In this document: one piece after another, positions 54,292-64,000 of the stretch | How positions within the stretch are numbered: position 1 is the stretch's first letter | How the letters are laid out: the number at the start of each line of letters is the position of its first letter | DNA from: Sceloporus undulatus | Lineage: Eukaryota > Chordata > Lepidosauria > Squamata > Phrynosomatidae | Direction of reading: 5' to 3' | NCBI RefSeq assembly: GCF_019175285.1 | Contig: NC_056529.1 | Coordinates: forward strand, 18,766,775 to 18,830,774 | DNA: 64,000 bases | Position numbers and translations under genes: made by a program | The notes under the pieces: model-generated | Seen by the model: only the letters and a program-made list of their open reading frames with translations | What the model was told of the DNA's origin: nothing | Database searches by the model: none

Positions 54292-54956
54292 AACTATGGT
54301 TGGTACTCAATGCACAACACTTAATGAAGTCACCAGGTTTCAAGTTTTGACCTGGAAACCTCAGGCCTGGAATGATCCTGAACCGACAGCCTTAACTACA
54401 GGATCAGAATGTGTGCGCATTAAAGTTTAGAAGAACAAGACCTGGAAGTATTTGCATTGCATCATTTGCAAAAGTTGCAGGAATGGACTTTTATAGGTTC
54501 ATAATTTAGAGTAGCAATTAAATAGTGGGGGTTGTAGTTTCTTTCTATTAGCATTGGCTACACCCAGCCCTCATTAAAATAATATGCATTTTGGAGGGCA
54601 GCTGTTTGGTTGGGGCATTTGGGACCAGCTGTTTCTTTGAAGTCGGTACTATCCCAAATTCCTGCTGTGTTTATAAAGGAGGCCCAGGTCCAGCTGCAGC
54701 TGAGAACACAAGGCTCCAATGACCCAGCTTGAGATGATCATCCCCCTGCGAGTCCAGTCCATTCAGAGGCTCAAAAGATGCAAAAGAATGTGCATAGAAA
54801 AGTTGCCTTTGTCCATTCCTTTCTCATCTTTGTCTTCCTCCTCCTTGATCTGCATTTTCTCCTTTTTATTATTATTATTATTTAACAGGGACCAGGGAAG
54901 AAGCGAACAATAGCAACAAAACTAAATTAGTAGTTGGAAAAATGACTGAGGTTTGA

Positions 54957-55165
54957 ACAGCTGGACTCCAACTCACCAGCATTGAAAATCATGCACAGGC
55001 CATTCATAGAAGAGGATTTGAATGAACCCCAAAAGCTTTACCAAGCTGGGGGTGGTAGGCTCCTGCCTGTAAATATTCTGAGTAGATGAGATACAACCCA
55101 ACAGCAAAGAAAACTGATTTTTGGAGGGATCTGGTTGGTTCAGTTCAATTGAAACAATAGGCCAG
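54957..55165 (+). repeat. repeat family F, copy 1
   Basis: AACAGCTGGACTCCAACTCA, CATGCACAGGCCATTCATAG and AAAGAAAACTGATTTTTGG pair with the copy at 60221-60425. Class unknown. Confidence 0.5.
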
Positions 55166-55484
55166 GCATTCAGACAAACAGAAATTAAATTAGTACAGTA
55201 GTCTGACCGTCTCCTTCCGAATGGCATTCCTAAACACTGCAGCTTTGCTTAGACGCTAGATGGTGCTGCAATCTACATTTTATCGAACGTCTGTCCTTTC
55301 TTTGCACAAAATGGTTATCGAAAGCACCCTGTTAAACTTCTGAATCAAGAGGTGCTCAGAGCAAGGATGGGAACAGGAGCTGATAGAAAAACCAAAAAAT
55401 TGCCTATCTATTTATACTGTTATGTCGCATAAAAGGGATCAAGGTTTCAGCAAACTGGAAACTGGCAATTTCCTGGTTCCAAAT

Positions 55485-55621
55485 AATAAAAATTATTTAT
55501 TTCTATTCCGCCTTTTCCTCGCGGAATCAAAGCAGATTACAACAAGGACATTAGACACAAAAAATAATCATACAATAAGCACAAGCGAAAATACAGAACA
55601 TAAACCTTGTCTAAAGCAAGG

Positions 55622-55669
<48 letters not shown>

Positions 55670-55672
55670 TAT
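55485..55672 (-). mobile_element. LINE 3' end followed by (AT)n
   Basis: AAAATTATTTATTTCTATTC CGCC and GGAATCAAAGCAGATTACAA; a pure (AT)n tract spans about 55625-55667. Confidence 0.5.
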
Positions 55673-55866
55673 ATAGAAAAATAATAACACTATCCCCTAG
55701 CGACAAAAAATACTGTTCAATACAAATACTAGGACGGTAATAATACGGTAATACCAGGAGACCATAGTCCCTTATACTACCAAAAACATTACAAGATAAT
55801 AGCAAATTCCTCCATTTATATTAAATCAAACAATTAAAACAATACTAAACTAATAATTAATTTGTT

Positions 55867-56106
55867 TTATTTTTTATTTATTTATATACCGCTATTCCAA
55901 AGATCATAGCGGTGAACAGCAAGTAAGCTAATTAGCAAGTAAGCTAATTTGCCCCCCACAGTCTGGGTACTCATTTTAGCAACCTCCTCAGAAGGATGCA
56001 AGCCTGAGTCGAGCTTGGGCCCTTTTGCTGGTCTTGAACTCGCAACCTTGTGGTTTCGAGTGAATGGCTGCAGTACAGGCATTTAACCACTGTGCCACCA
56101 GGGCTC
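55867..56106 (-). mobile_element. second-type tRNA-headed SINE
   Basis: Minus strand: CTGGTGGCACAGTGGTTAAA, GGTTGCGAGTTCAAGACCAG, same body as 44500-44765, end ATAGCGGTATATAAATAAAT. Few differences between the two copies. Confidence 0.85.
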
Positions 56107-56119
56107 TGATTTGCTCATC

Positions 56120-56216
56120 TACTCTGAAGATGCCAGTCACAGATGCCGGCAAAACGTCAGGAATAAACTCTTCTTGAACATGGCCACAGAGCCCCCAAAA
56201 CTCACAAAAGACTATG
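56120..56216 (+). mobile_element. Penelope-like fragment
   Basis: CTGAAGA (56124-56130), TGCCAGTCACAGATGCCGGC, AAAACGTCAGGAATAAACTC, CATGGCCACAGAGCCCCC. Begins at the hammerhead-like core like other truncated copies. Confidence 0.55.
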
Positions 56217-56217
56217 C

Positions 56218-56352
56218 TCCAAGGAGGTTTGCAGTTGCCCTCCTCTGAGGCTGAGAGAATGTGACTTGCCCAAGGCCACCCAGTTGGCTTCCATGGCAGA
56301 TTCGAACCCTGAGTCCAAGACCAACACTCAAACCACTACATTGTGCTGGTTC
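56218..56352 (-). mobile_element. tRNA-headed SINE, minus strand
   Basis: GGAGGTTTGCAGTTGCCCTC, GAATGTGACTTGCCCAAGGC, GATTCGAACCCTGAGTCC and AACCACTACATTGTGCTGG. Confidence 0.7.
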
Positions 56353-56938
56353 CCAGTAAGAGGACAATTTGGACCGTCCCTGCCATATGGGGACAGTTGG
56401 GGTGTTTGCGGTTCATGGTGTGCTTGTGTTTCCTCGAGGATTTGGGGGGGAATGGCTTGTTTCCCCAAGCAAGGATTCTTCTGTTCCTCCTTGCCTGAAG
56501 TCTGGCTTGAGTTCTGATCCTGCTCAGTCATGCAGAGAGGCAGGGAGCGAGGAGCAGAGGGACGCTGCCCAGCTTTCCAGCCATCTGCCTTGTTGAGTCT
56601 GCTTCTTTGGCTTTGTTGCTTAGCCTTCCAGTATGGAGGTCTAGTTTTGCAAAATCTGGTGCACCTAATTGGAGGCTGTCACACTCCTGGCATGGAATTG
56701 ACAGGCCAGCTAAGCATTGGGATAATGAGGAAAAGGCCCTGGACTAGACAGTTCCTGGGTCAGATTGTAAAACTGGGAACTGGGGGGGGGGGATACTCAA
56801 GGCAGTTTTCTGTGCTGTGTCTGACCTCCTTTCTCATAAGCCTAGGATTCAAGAGTTACCAAACGGCAGAGATTGTTGGCAGATCGAGGATGGAGGGAAT
56901 GAAAATGCTTCTTTGTGAAATTAATGTACAGTCGGCTC

Positions 56939-57317
56939 TCCGTATGCACAGACTGCTCATCCACAGATTCAACCAACCATGGCTGGAATATATATATATG
57001 GAATATATATATTCCAAAAAGCACACCTTGATTTTGTCATTCTATGTAAGGGATAGTATTCCTATGCCATTGGATACAATGGGATGTGAGCATATAATAA
57101 TAATAATAATAATAATACCTCATTGTATTCAATGGGACTTGAGCATCCATGGATTTTGGCATCCATGGGAATCCTGGAACCAAACCACAGCAGGTGCCAA
57201 GAGCCCACTGTAACAACAACAACACCTCATTGTATTTAATGGGACTTGAGCATCCATAGATTTTGGGATCCATGGGGGTCCTGGAATTGAATCCCAGTGG
57301 ATACTAAGTCCCCACTG
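56939..57317 (-). mobile_element. Tigger/MER2-like element with amplified end units
   Basis: Starts CAGTCGGCTCTCCGTATGCA after TA (56937-56938). The unit CATTGTATTCAATGGGACTT GAGCATCCAT...CCACTG occurs in tandem, separated by (AAT)n and (AAC)n runs. Confidence 0.75.
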
Positions 57318-57319
57318 AA

Positions 57320-57544
57320 CAGTTAGCTCTCTGTATCCACTGATCCTGCATCCACAGATTCAACTATCCATAGCTTGGAAAAATATATATAAATATATTT
57401 AATTTTTCCCAAGCAATCCTTGATTTTGCCATTTTGTATAAAGGATACCATTTTACTACTCCATTGTATAGAATGAGACTTGAGCATCCATGGATTTTGG
57501 TATCCACAGGGAGTCCTGGGACCAAACATACCAAGGATCCACTG
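57320..57544 (-). mobile_element. Tigger/MER2-like element, standard length, abutting the previous one
   Basis: CAGTTAGCTCTCTGTATCCA, TCCTTGATTTTGCCATTTTG and GTATCCACAGGGAGTCCTGG to GGATCCACTG. Confidence 0.75.
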
Positions 57545-57584
57545 CATGACATTTGCTCAGAATACGGGGAAAGTTTCTTTTGTT

Positions 57585-57790
57585 GGGATTGCAACTCCCA
57601 GAATCCCTTACCCAAGATGGAGGGGGTTCTGGGGAGTTGTATTCCTCCCCTTCTGGGGGAAAAATGCTTCTCCAAGCTCTGAATTTGCTGCCCCAAGAAA
57701 TCAAGAGTTTGGAAAAGTTCCTTTTGCCAACAACAACTTCCCCAAACCTCCCAAGATGATTCTGCGAATTGTGTTCCAAATGATTTTTAA
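57585..57790. repeat. palindromic fragment family
   Basis: GGATTGCAACTCCCAGAATC and GATTCTGCGAATTGTGTTCC as inverted ends; TTCTCCAAGCTCTGAATTTG inside. 57800-58550 holds a C12 run near 58209 and no recognised gene. Confidence 0.4.
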
Positions 57791-58559
57791 AAAGACTTTT
57801 TTTCCACGCTTTGTGGATAACAAAGTATAAACACAGACAATTCAAGCCAAAGCAAAAGCTAGATGACCATTGCATTCATTATTATGTTGTTTACATTAAA
57901 GCAATAGAGCTATAGACCACTATAAGTTACAACACCAGCAAACATTTCAAACAAAACAAATGAATGAGCTATCATAGCGAAAAGTTGAAAACATGTTTAA
58001 AATACACATAATAAGAAAGGGCAACCAAAGCATCCAGTAAAAGATCCTTATGCAACAAGCAAACATAACTACAGTGAGATTGGCTAGAGTCGAATCCTGT
58101 TTTTCCAAGTTCAAGTTTTCTTTATTGCACTGTTTACTAAGAGCTTGCTGCTGCAACTTGACGCTGCCAAAAAATCCACTTAACCCAGGATAATCAATCT
58201 TGGGGTTCACCCCCCCCCCCCGAGTTTTCCTAAAAGATTCATATTGTTGGCTGTATGACTAACCGATGCAAATAGACCTGAGATAAACCACGATCAAACT
58301 CTGCATGCCTTGAATGTGCTTCAAATGCTTCCGTATCATTGACTGTCTTTATTCTAGTGCTGGCTCATGTGAGCATCCAAACTCATAGAGATGCACATAG
58401 ATGCGGTTCCGATTTTAAAAAATAATAGTACGAACAACAAACCCGAATGCGTGAATGAGATTATTCAGATATTTGCACTAATAAACAACAACAGCAGCAG
58501 CATCTAAATAGGGCCAGAGTTTCTCCAGTCTTCCTTCACCATCTTCCTAATGTGGATGC

Positions 58560-58792
58560 AAAAACGGCTCTGCTTTTAATGTGTAGTCATGGGGTGGGTT
58601 TTATATGGGACGGGTGTTGTCATTTTATTATGGTTTTAATGTTTGTAATTTTATATCGTTTTTAGCTGAAGTTTTCATTGTTTTGTTGCAAAATGTTTCT
58701 GGAACTTTTGTGAGCCGCCTTGGGTCCCTTCGAGGAGAAAGACGGGATAGGAATGAAATAAATAAATACATAAATAATAAAATGCTGCTAAA
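58560..58792 (+). mobile_element. LINE 3' end, plus strand
   Basis: TTTTGTGAGCCGCCTTGGGT CCCTTCGAGGAGAAAGACGG then GAAATAAATAAATACATAAA, a typical squamate LINE terminus and tail. Confidence 0.65.
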
Positions 58793-58861
58793 AGAAATGC
58801 AAGACAGAGGATAAGGAGGAAAAGGAGTAGTAGGGCTGTGAAGGTATAAAAATATGAAAAG

Positions 58862-59190
58862 GTATGTAGAGAGATCTTGTAGTATTTTTGAGACTGAGAG
58901 AAAGAAGTTGGCTGCATGAGCTTTTGTAGACTTCACTTTCCTTCCTCAGATGCATTTAGATGCAATAAGAAGAAGAAGAAGAAGAGAGATCGTGTAGCCT
59001 CTTTGAGACTCACCGAAAGAAAGAAATTGGCAGCGTACGCTTTCGTAGATAACATCTACTTTCTCAGATCCATATGCATAGACTTTAGTCTATGAAAGCT
59101 CATGCTGCCAACTTCTTTCTTTTAGTGAGTCTCGAAAGTGCTACAAGATCTCTCTGTGTACTGATTCTATACACTAACATGCTTTGAATG
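58862..59190. mobile_element. palindromic family G: one arm plus one full copy
   Basis: First arm 58862-58960 (GATCTTGTAGTATTTTTGAG). Full palindrome 58985-59190: GATCGTGTAGCCTCTTTGAG to TCTCGAAAGTGCTACAAGATC with paired TTCGTAGAT/AGTCTATGAAAG. Confidence 0.65.
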
Positions 59191-59707
59191 TATAAAAAGG
59201 AGCTTCTTTATCAGAGGCGTTGTTAACGAAAGCATGACTGCCTATGGAAAACTAAGCAAGCGAATTCTTCTGCACTCTTGGGAAGGAAGACTCCTTGGGA
59301 GGAGGAATGGTCCAAGCGTTCAAAAACTGTCCGGCTTCTGCGAGTTGCCAGAGGGCACAGTTTGAATGGGTTTTCCTATTGATGGATCTGTTCCTGCCAG
59401 AAAGGTAAGGTCAGGAGGAGGGCAACAGAAGAAGGAATACAGAAGAAGGAATGTGTCCTACACACAAACACACACACACTTCATCTCTTCCTCTGCAAAC
59501 AGGCGACCTTAGTTGTGCAGCATTCCAGCTGCCACTATCCTTATACTTCTGCACCTTGAATTGCCAATGTATTTGTCTTCTCCAGATCAGAGCTTGGGGA
59601 AAAATTACTTGTTGGATTTACAAGAACACTTAGAATCTCTCTCTCTTATAAACATATACCAAAAAAAGAATAACTATTCTGGCTTCGGACTTGTAATCCA
59701 AAAAAGT

Positions 59708-59790
59708 AACCAGTGTGGTGTAATGGTTTGAGCATTGGACTAGGACACTGGGAGAGCAGGGTTCAAATCTTGGGGAATTGATGCTTGCTA
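59708..59790 (+). mobile_element. tRNA-headed SINE, head only
   Basis: ACCAGTGTGGTGTAATGGTT, GGGTTCAAATCTTGG (box B). The ACA-type body is absent. Confidence 0.6.
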
Positions 59791-59813
59791 ATCTTTAGAA
59801 TATGGCCTGATTC

Positions 59814-60197
59814 CCACTACCTTTTAAACCGGATCGCAAATCAGTTTGAACCGGTTCAAGCCACCCTGGTTCCCACTTAAACCGAATTGCTGAAGCCATG
59901 CACTAGACCCATTTAACCCATGTCTTTTTGACGCTGATGTTTTCCACATCTTTTTGGATAAACTGATTCTGTGCAAGTGTGAACCGGATGCGGATTGGAA
60001 CTGATTTAAATTTGTCCATCGGCCGGCTGGAGCAGGTCCATTTTGAATCAATTCAGGCATGAATGTGAACCACAAGTGGATTATTTTTGAGGGAGAAAGT
60101 GTGATCGGGGCAAATGTAGTGGGAACCACACTCTGCTGTCAAAACAATCCATCAATTCGGATCTCACACCGATTTATCTGAAGGTGGGAATGAAGCC
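59814..60197 (+). mobile_element. 400-bp transposon, family H
   Basis: GGCCTGATTCCCACTACCTT to GGTGGGAATGAAGCC; internal GACCCATTTAACCCATGTCT. Confidence 0.8.
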
Positions 60198-60220
60198 TAT
60201 TACTCAAACCAGCTCCAGGG

Positions 60221-60425
60221 CGGAACAGCTGGACTTCATCTCAACAACATCTGAAATCATGCAAAAGCCATTAGTAGAACAGAGCTTTAATGAACCAAAA
60301 AATCTGTCAAGCTGTGTCTTGAAGTCTCCTCCTGCTTGTAAAAATTCAGAGCAGATAAGAAATAATGCAATAGCAGAAAAGAAAACTGATGGTTTAGCTC
60401 CATCTGGTTCAGTCCAATAGACCAA
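60221..60425 (+). repeat. repeat family F, copy 2
   Basis: GGAACAGCTGGACTTCATCT, CATGCAAAAGCCATTAGTAG and AAAGAAAACTGATGGTTTAG. 60430-61135 has a possible half MITE near 60545-60640 and nothing else recognised. Confidence 0.5.
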
Positions 60426-61140
60426 GAGTGGACTAAGTGCAACCTTGGGGCTGCAGGTGGTCTCTAAGGCTGCTTTCAAAATGCAAACTTTGACCTCGCT
60501 AGATTGCACCTTTTTGCCCCCCAAAATGATGAACTGCCTCTCCTGGGGTATATCCTCACGGCACTGTTATAGCACTTTCACACCAGCTTAACTGCTATGG
60601 CTAGCCCCAGTAGACTCCTGGGATTCAGGAGCAGCAAAAAACCACCCCTCTCCCTGGACTACAAGAAACCCATTGCAAGCTTGTGTCAGGAGCCCTGCCT
60701 GGAAACTGTGTATAAGCTTACAAACTAGATTGTATGTAAACTGAAGTCAAGCGATAACACCAACAGAAGGCAAACTGGAGACCATAAAGTAGCCACAGCA
60801 AATGGGAATTCAATGGCCTTATGTTCTTTGGTACCTATTTGCCTCCACTGTTGCTCCCATCTTTCTGCGGTGATGCTGCTATTCCCAATCAAAGCAACGT
60901 TTTGCCTGAAGACCTGGAAAATTCCCATCTGCAAGTTTTACAGCTTTTCAGACCTGGTCTGCTGCAGTAGCCTGACTCTAACCAAAGCCATAAATCATTT
61001 TAATGCACAACAGAACTGAACCTTTCAGTAGCACTATTATTAAGACTGAGAGGGCCATCTTCATTCAGTTACGAGGTGGAAAAATCCCAGAAGCCCAGGG
61101 CAAAGATTCTTTCTTGCTGGTCTCAAGAATCCCAAATATA

Positions 61141-61270
61141 TGTGAAGGTGAAGGCTTTCACAGCCAGGATCCACAGTTTTTTGTGGGCTTTTCAGGCTAT
61201 GTGGCCATGTTCTGGAAGACTTTATTCCTGATGTTTCACCAGCATCTGTGGCTGGCATCTTCAGAGAAAG
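61141..61270 (-). mobile_element. Penelope-like fragment, minus strand
   Basis: Minus strand: CTCTGAAGATGCCAGCCACA, GATGCTGGTGAAACATCAGG, AATAAAGTCTTCCAGAACAT, ending in CCTTCACCTTCACA. Confidence 0.6.
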
Positions 61271-61439
61271 ATGCTGATATCTTCAAAAGAAGATTCAGAC
61301 TGAACATCCAGAGGTTCCAGAAAAGAGGATGAACCCTGAGAAAAAGACAGAGGTTGCTACTATGTGTGTGCCCACATGGCACAATCAGAGCAGTTCGATA
61401 CCACTTGAAACGCCATGATTTTATGCCGTGGAGTCCTGG

Positions 61440-61530
61440 GATCTGTAGTATGGTGAAGGACCTAGGGGTCATCTACACTGTAGAAATAATGCAGTTTGAC
61501 ACCACTTTAAGCGCTGTAACTCCATCCTTA
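61440..61530. mobile_element. half of a family A MITE
   Basis: GGTCATCTACACTGTAGAAA TAATGCAGTTTGACACCACT; preceded by another partial arm at 61370-61440. Confidence 0.55.
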
Positions 61531-61574
61531 GCTATTTTTGTAAAAAATAATGCATCTGAAGAATTAGACTGAAG

Positions 61575-61640
61575 TCTGCCAATTTCTTTCTTTCAGTTAG
61601 TCTCAAAGGTGCAACAAGATCTCTCTACATACTATTTTTC
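61575..61640. mobile_element. palindromic family G, one arm
   Basis: CTGCCAATTTCTTTCTTTCA GTTAGTCTCAAAGGTGCAAC AAG. 61650-62670 beyond holds no recognised gene. Confidence 0.6.
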
Positions 61641-62679
61641 TAAAAACATCCAGAAAGATTTTAACCATTTGTGATATAGATATAGGTGTGGGTGGGTTGG
61701 GGATAAATGACGTTATATGTTCAAGAACGGAAACTTTAATATATATATATTTAAAAGCAAGTAATTTAGATCTTGCAAATGTTACCTTTCTTATGTTACA
61801 GATCCCAGAATCCAACTAACATGCTCATTGCAGGATTCTGGAAACTCTAATCCAAAATGTAATTTTTCCCAAGCTTTGATTTGCTATACTAGAAAGAATT
61901 AGGGATGTTTTAGAGAGACTTCCCTTCATATTCATAAAAGCGCAACAGGGTTTGTGGAGACGACAGAAAGAAGAGCCTTTGGTTTTTTAAGACTGTCATC
62001 ATACCCATCAATATACAGCTTTCCAGTGAAGATATTTGCCCCCTGAGTGTCTCTGTTTCATCTCTTTCCCCACTCCTCTCAGACATTTTTGGATAGCTAT
62101 TACCCATGCATGGAGTAAATAGAAAATTCCTAAGCCTGTTCTAAATTTAGATAAGTTGAGATGTCTCCCTTAACCCGCCTTTAAAAGGAAAGGAATTAGG
62201 AATGTGTTGGTGACAAATGTTGTTTAAACTACACGCACATGCACACACACACGCACACAGCTTTATTCTCTCCAGCAGCCAGAGAAATGTACAAGAGAAG
62301 TGCGGAACAGCCCTGCAAAGAGGTAGGAACCATGATCTTATCCCAGACCCTTATATAAATGGAGATAGGATCTCTAGCTTGTTGCAAAGGTGATTAGCCT
62401 TCTAGTTAATAGCAAAACTTAATCTGGATCTTAGAACTGTCTGAATAGTACAAGCTTGATCTTTTTAAAAGTTCTCTGAAGCCTAACATGGATCAAAAGA
62501 TATAGTAATTCCCCTTTCTTCTCTTCTATGCGCCTCTACTCTTATCTCGATTGCTTTGCTCCCAGTCATGTGGAAACTGTATTTAAATTCATGGGTCATG
62601 TAAGAAATATTTAGCAGCGTGGATTGTTTGCTTTTCTCATATGCAGGCCAGACTTTTCCACTCTGAATGCCTGACCAGA

Positions 62680-63145
62680 TCAGCTAGGCTAGACTCATAC
62701 GCAGGCAGGGAATATTAGTGCCTATTAAGTACAAGATCAGAAAGTGTAAAGACATAACTCTGAATAGTAAAGTGAGGATAGTCCAAGCCATTGTATCCCC
62801 TATCGCCGTGTACAGATGCAAAAGCTGAACAATGAAAAAAGCTGATAGGAAGAAAACAAATTCATTTGAGATGCGGTGCTGGAGAAGAGTGCTGAGGATA
62901 CTGTGGATGGCCAAGAAGACAAACAAATGGGTTCTAGAACAAATCAAGCTAAAACTCTCTTTGGAAGCCAAGATGATTAAATTGAGGCTGCCGTACTTTG
63001 GCCACATCGTGGGGGGAAATGTAGAGAAGACAATGATGCTATGAAAGGTGGAAGGCAGTAGAAAGAGACGAACCACATGCCAGATGGTTAGACTCGATCA
63101 GGGCAGACATGGCAGAGCAGTGGAGGACAGGTTCAGTTCATCTTT
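62680..63145 (+). mobile_element. RTE/BovB-like LINE fragment
   Basis: Longest RTE stretch of the window. It reads ADRKKTNSFEMRCWRRVLRI, WMAKKTNKWVLEQIK and KLRLPYFGHIV-type motifs (the last seen as MIKLRLPYFGHIVGG), matching the post-RT C-terminal region of BovB-type RTE. It is truncated at both ends and interrupted at 63146 by a family H element. Confidence 0.75.
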
Positions 63146-63550
63146 GGCCTCATTCCCATTACCTTTTAAATTGGATCCTAAATCAGTTTGAACATGTCCA
63201 AATGAGCCTGGTTCCCACTTGAACTGAATCGCTGAAGCAATTCAGGGAGGGGGGCTATGCGCAAGACCCATTTAACCCACATCTTTGTGACGCTTATTTT
63301 CCCCCGCCTCTTTTTGGATAAATCAATTCAGCGCAAGTGTGAACCAGATGCAGATCGGAATTGATTTAAATTTGCTCTTTGACTGGCTGGAGTGGGTCCA
63401 TTTTGAACTGATTCATTCATGAATGTGAACCACAAGTGGGTTATTTTACAGGGGGAAAATGCAATTGGGGCAAATGTAATGTGAACCACTGTCGAATCGA
63501 TCCATCGATTCAGATCGCAAACCAATTTATTTGTAAGTGGGAATGAAGCC
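63146..63550 (+). mobile_element. 400-bp transposon, family H, inserted in RTE
   Basis: GGCCTCATTCCCATTACCTT to GTGGGAATGAAGCC; internal GACCCATTTAACCCACATCT. Confidence 0.8.
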
Positions 63551-63589
63551 TATTACGGTCGTACACCAACACAGGTAAAAAGGGAATAT

Positions 63590-63745
63590 AGAATAAAAGA
63601 AGGTAATGTTAAAAACAATGGCAAAATCAAGGTAAAAACCAGGTAAAAGCATAGATTAAAAACAGAATAGCCTCAACAGGATTTCCACCTGTTGGGAATA
63701 CAAAAGAAAAGAAGGTAATGATAAAAGCAAGGTTAAAAACACTAT
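63590..63745 (+). repeat. imperfect direct repeat with AAAGAAGGTAATG words
   Basis: AAAAGAAGGTAATGTTAAAA AC at about 63596 recurs as AAAAGAAGGTAATGATAAAA near 63708. The window end shows nothing further. Confidence 0.5.
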
Positions 63746-64000
63746 TTCCTTTTAAAATCTGCTGTGGCAGGGCAAGATTAGTACTAGTCTACTGTGGAGG
63801 TCATTGCCTGATGGATTTTAACTGCAGCTGCGCAGAATCTGGCAACATTATATGTTATATCTGGAATGGTGTCCGAAAGCAATACGGAAGTGTAGGATTG
63901 ACTGGTGTCTCCTTGGTGTTTATACAATAGAGAAGAGATAAGGCTGAAGTGGATGTCCCTATAATATGAGCACTGGAGTAATACATGCTCTGTTGTTTCT

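Noticed and set aside
56530-57213. 227-codon plus-strand open frame
   Set aside because: It starts in unique sequence and runs into a Tigger-like element with an (AAT)n run; no domain, no splice context.
62684-63076. 130-codon minus-strand open frame
   Set aside because: Antisense of an RTE/BovB-like coding fragment.

Overview
The window looks like nuclear DNA of a squamate reptile, most likely a lizard. The reasons are one vertebrate two-coding-exon gene spread over about 16 kb and an interspersed-repeat mix typical of squamates: CR1 and RTE/BovB LINE pieces, tRNA- and 5S-headed SINEs, Penelope-like fragments, many short palindromic DNA transposons and abundant microsatellites. The species cannot be fixed from the sequence alone. 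A 10-base run of N at 22070-22079 is an assembly gap.

The only gene I can support is KCNG4 (Kv6.4, a modifier 'silent' voltage-gated potassium channel subunit) on the minus strand. Coding exon 1 is 29745-30488 (248 codons: N-terminus, T1 domain, S1). Coding exon 2 is 14631-15413 (260 codons plus stop: S2-S6, pore, C-terminus). They are joined in phase 0 across a 14.3 kb intron and give a 508-residue protein, close to the roughly 519 residues of the human protein. A plausible acceptor at 30539-30540 and a strong GTAAGT donor at 32172-32177 suggest a further non-coding 5' exon near 32.2-32.4 kb. No other gene was recognised in the 14 kb downstream or the 31 kb upstream of KCNG4. A short minus-strand protein-like stretch at 12490-12800 is unexplained.

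Most of the rest is repeats. At least eight fragments are probably Penelope-like: they are often palindromic, four have clear 12-14 bp target duplications, and they carry a hammerhead-like core. SINEs fall into three groups: tRNA-headed with (ACA)n tails, one 5S rRNA-headed copy sharing the same 3' body, and a second tRNA-headed family ending in an A/T-rich tail. Non-autonomous DNA transposons include Tigger/MER2-like elements with TA duplications (two loci carry internally amplified end units), hAT-like elements (one with a perfect 8-bp duplication), and several unassigned palindromic families. One of these, about 400 bp long, has four clear copies between 48 and 63.6 kb. One probable ERV solo LTR fossil lies near 43.7-44.0 kb.

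A few repeat-poor islands (about 20.9-21.3, 36.6-36.9, 39.1-39.35, 45.0-45.2 and 49.45-49.6 kb) have the homeobox-site-rich look of conserved non-coding DNA and are candidates for regulatory elements. This is inference only. The remaining gaps contain diffuse, unclassified intergenic or intronic sequence.
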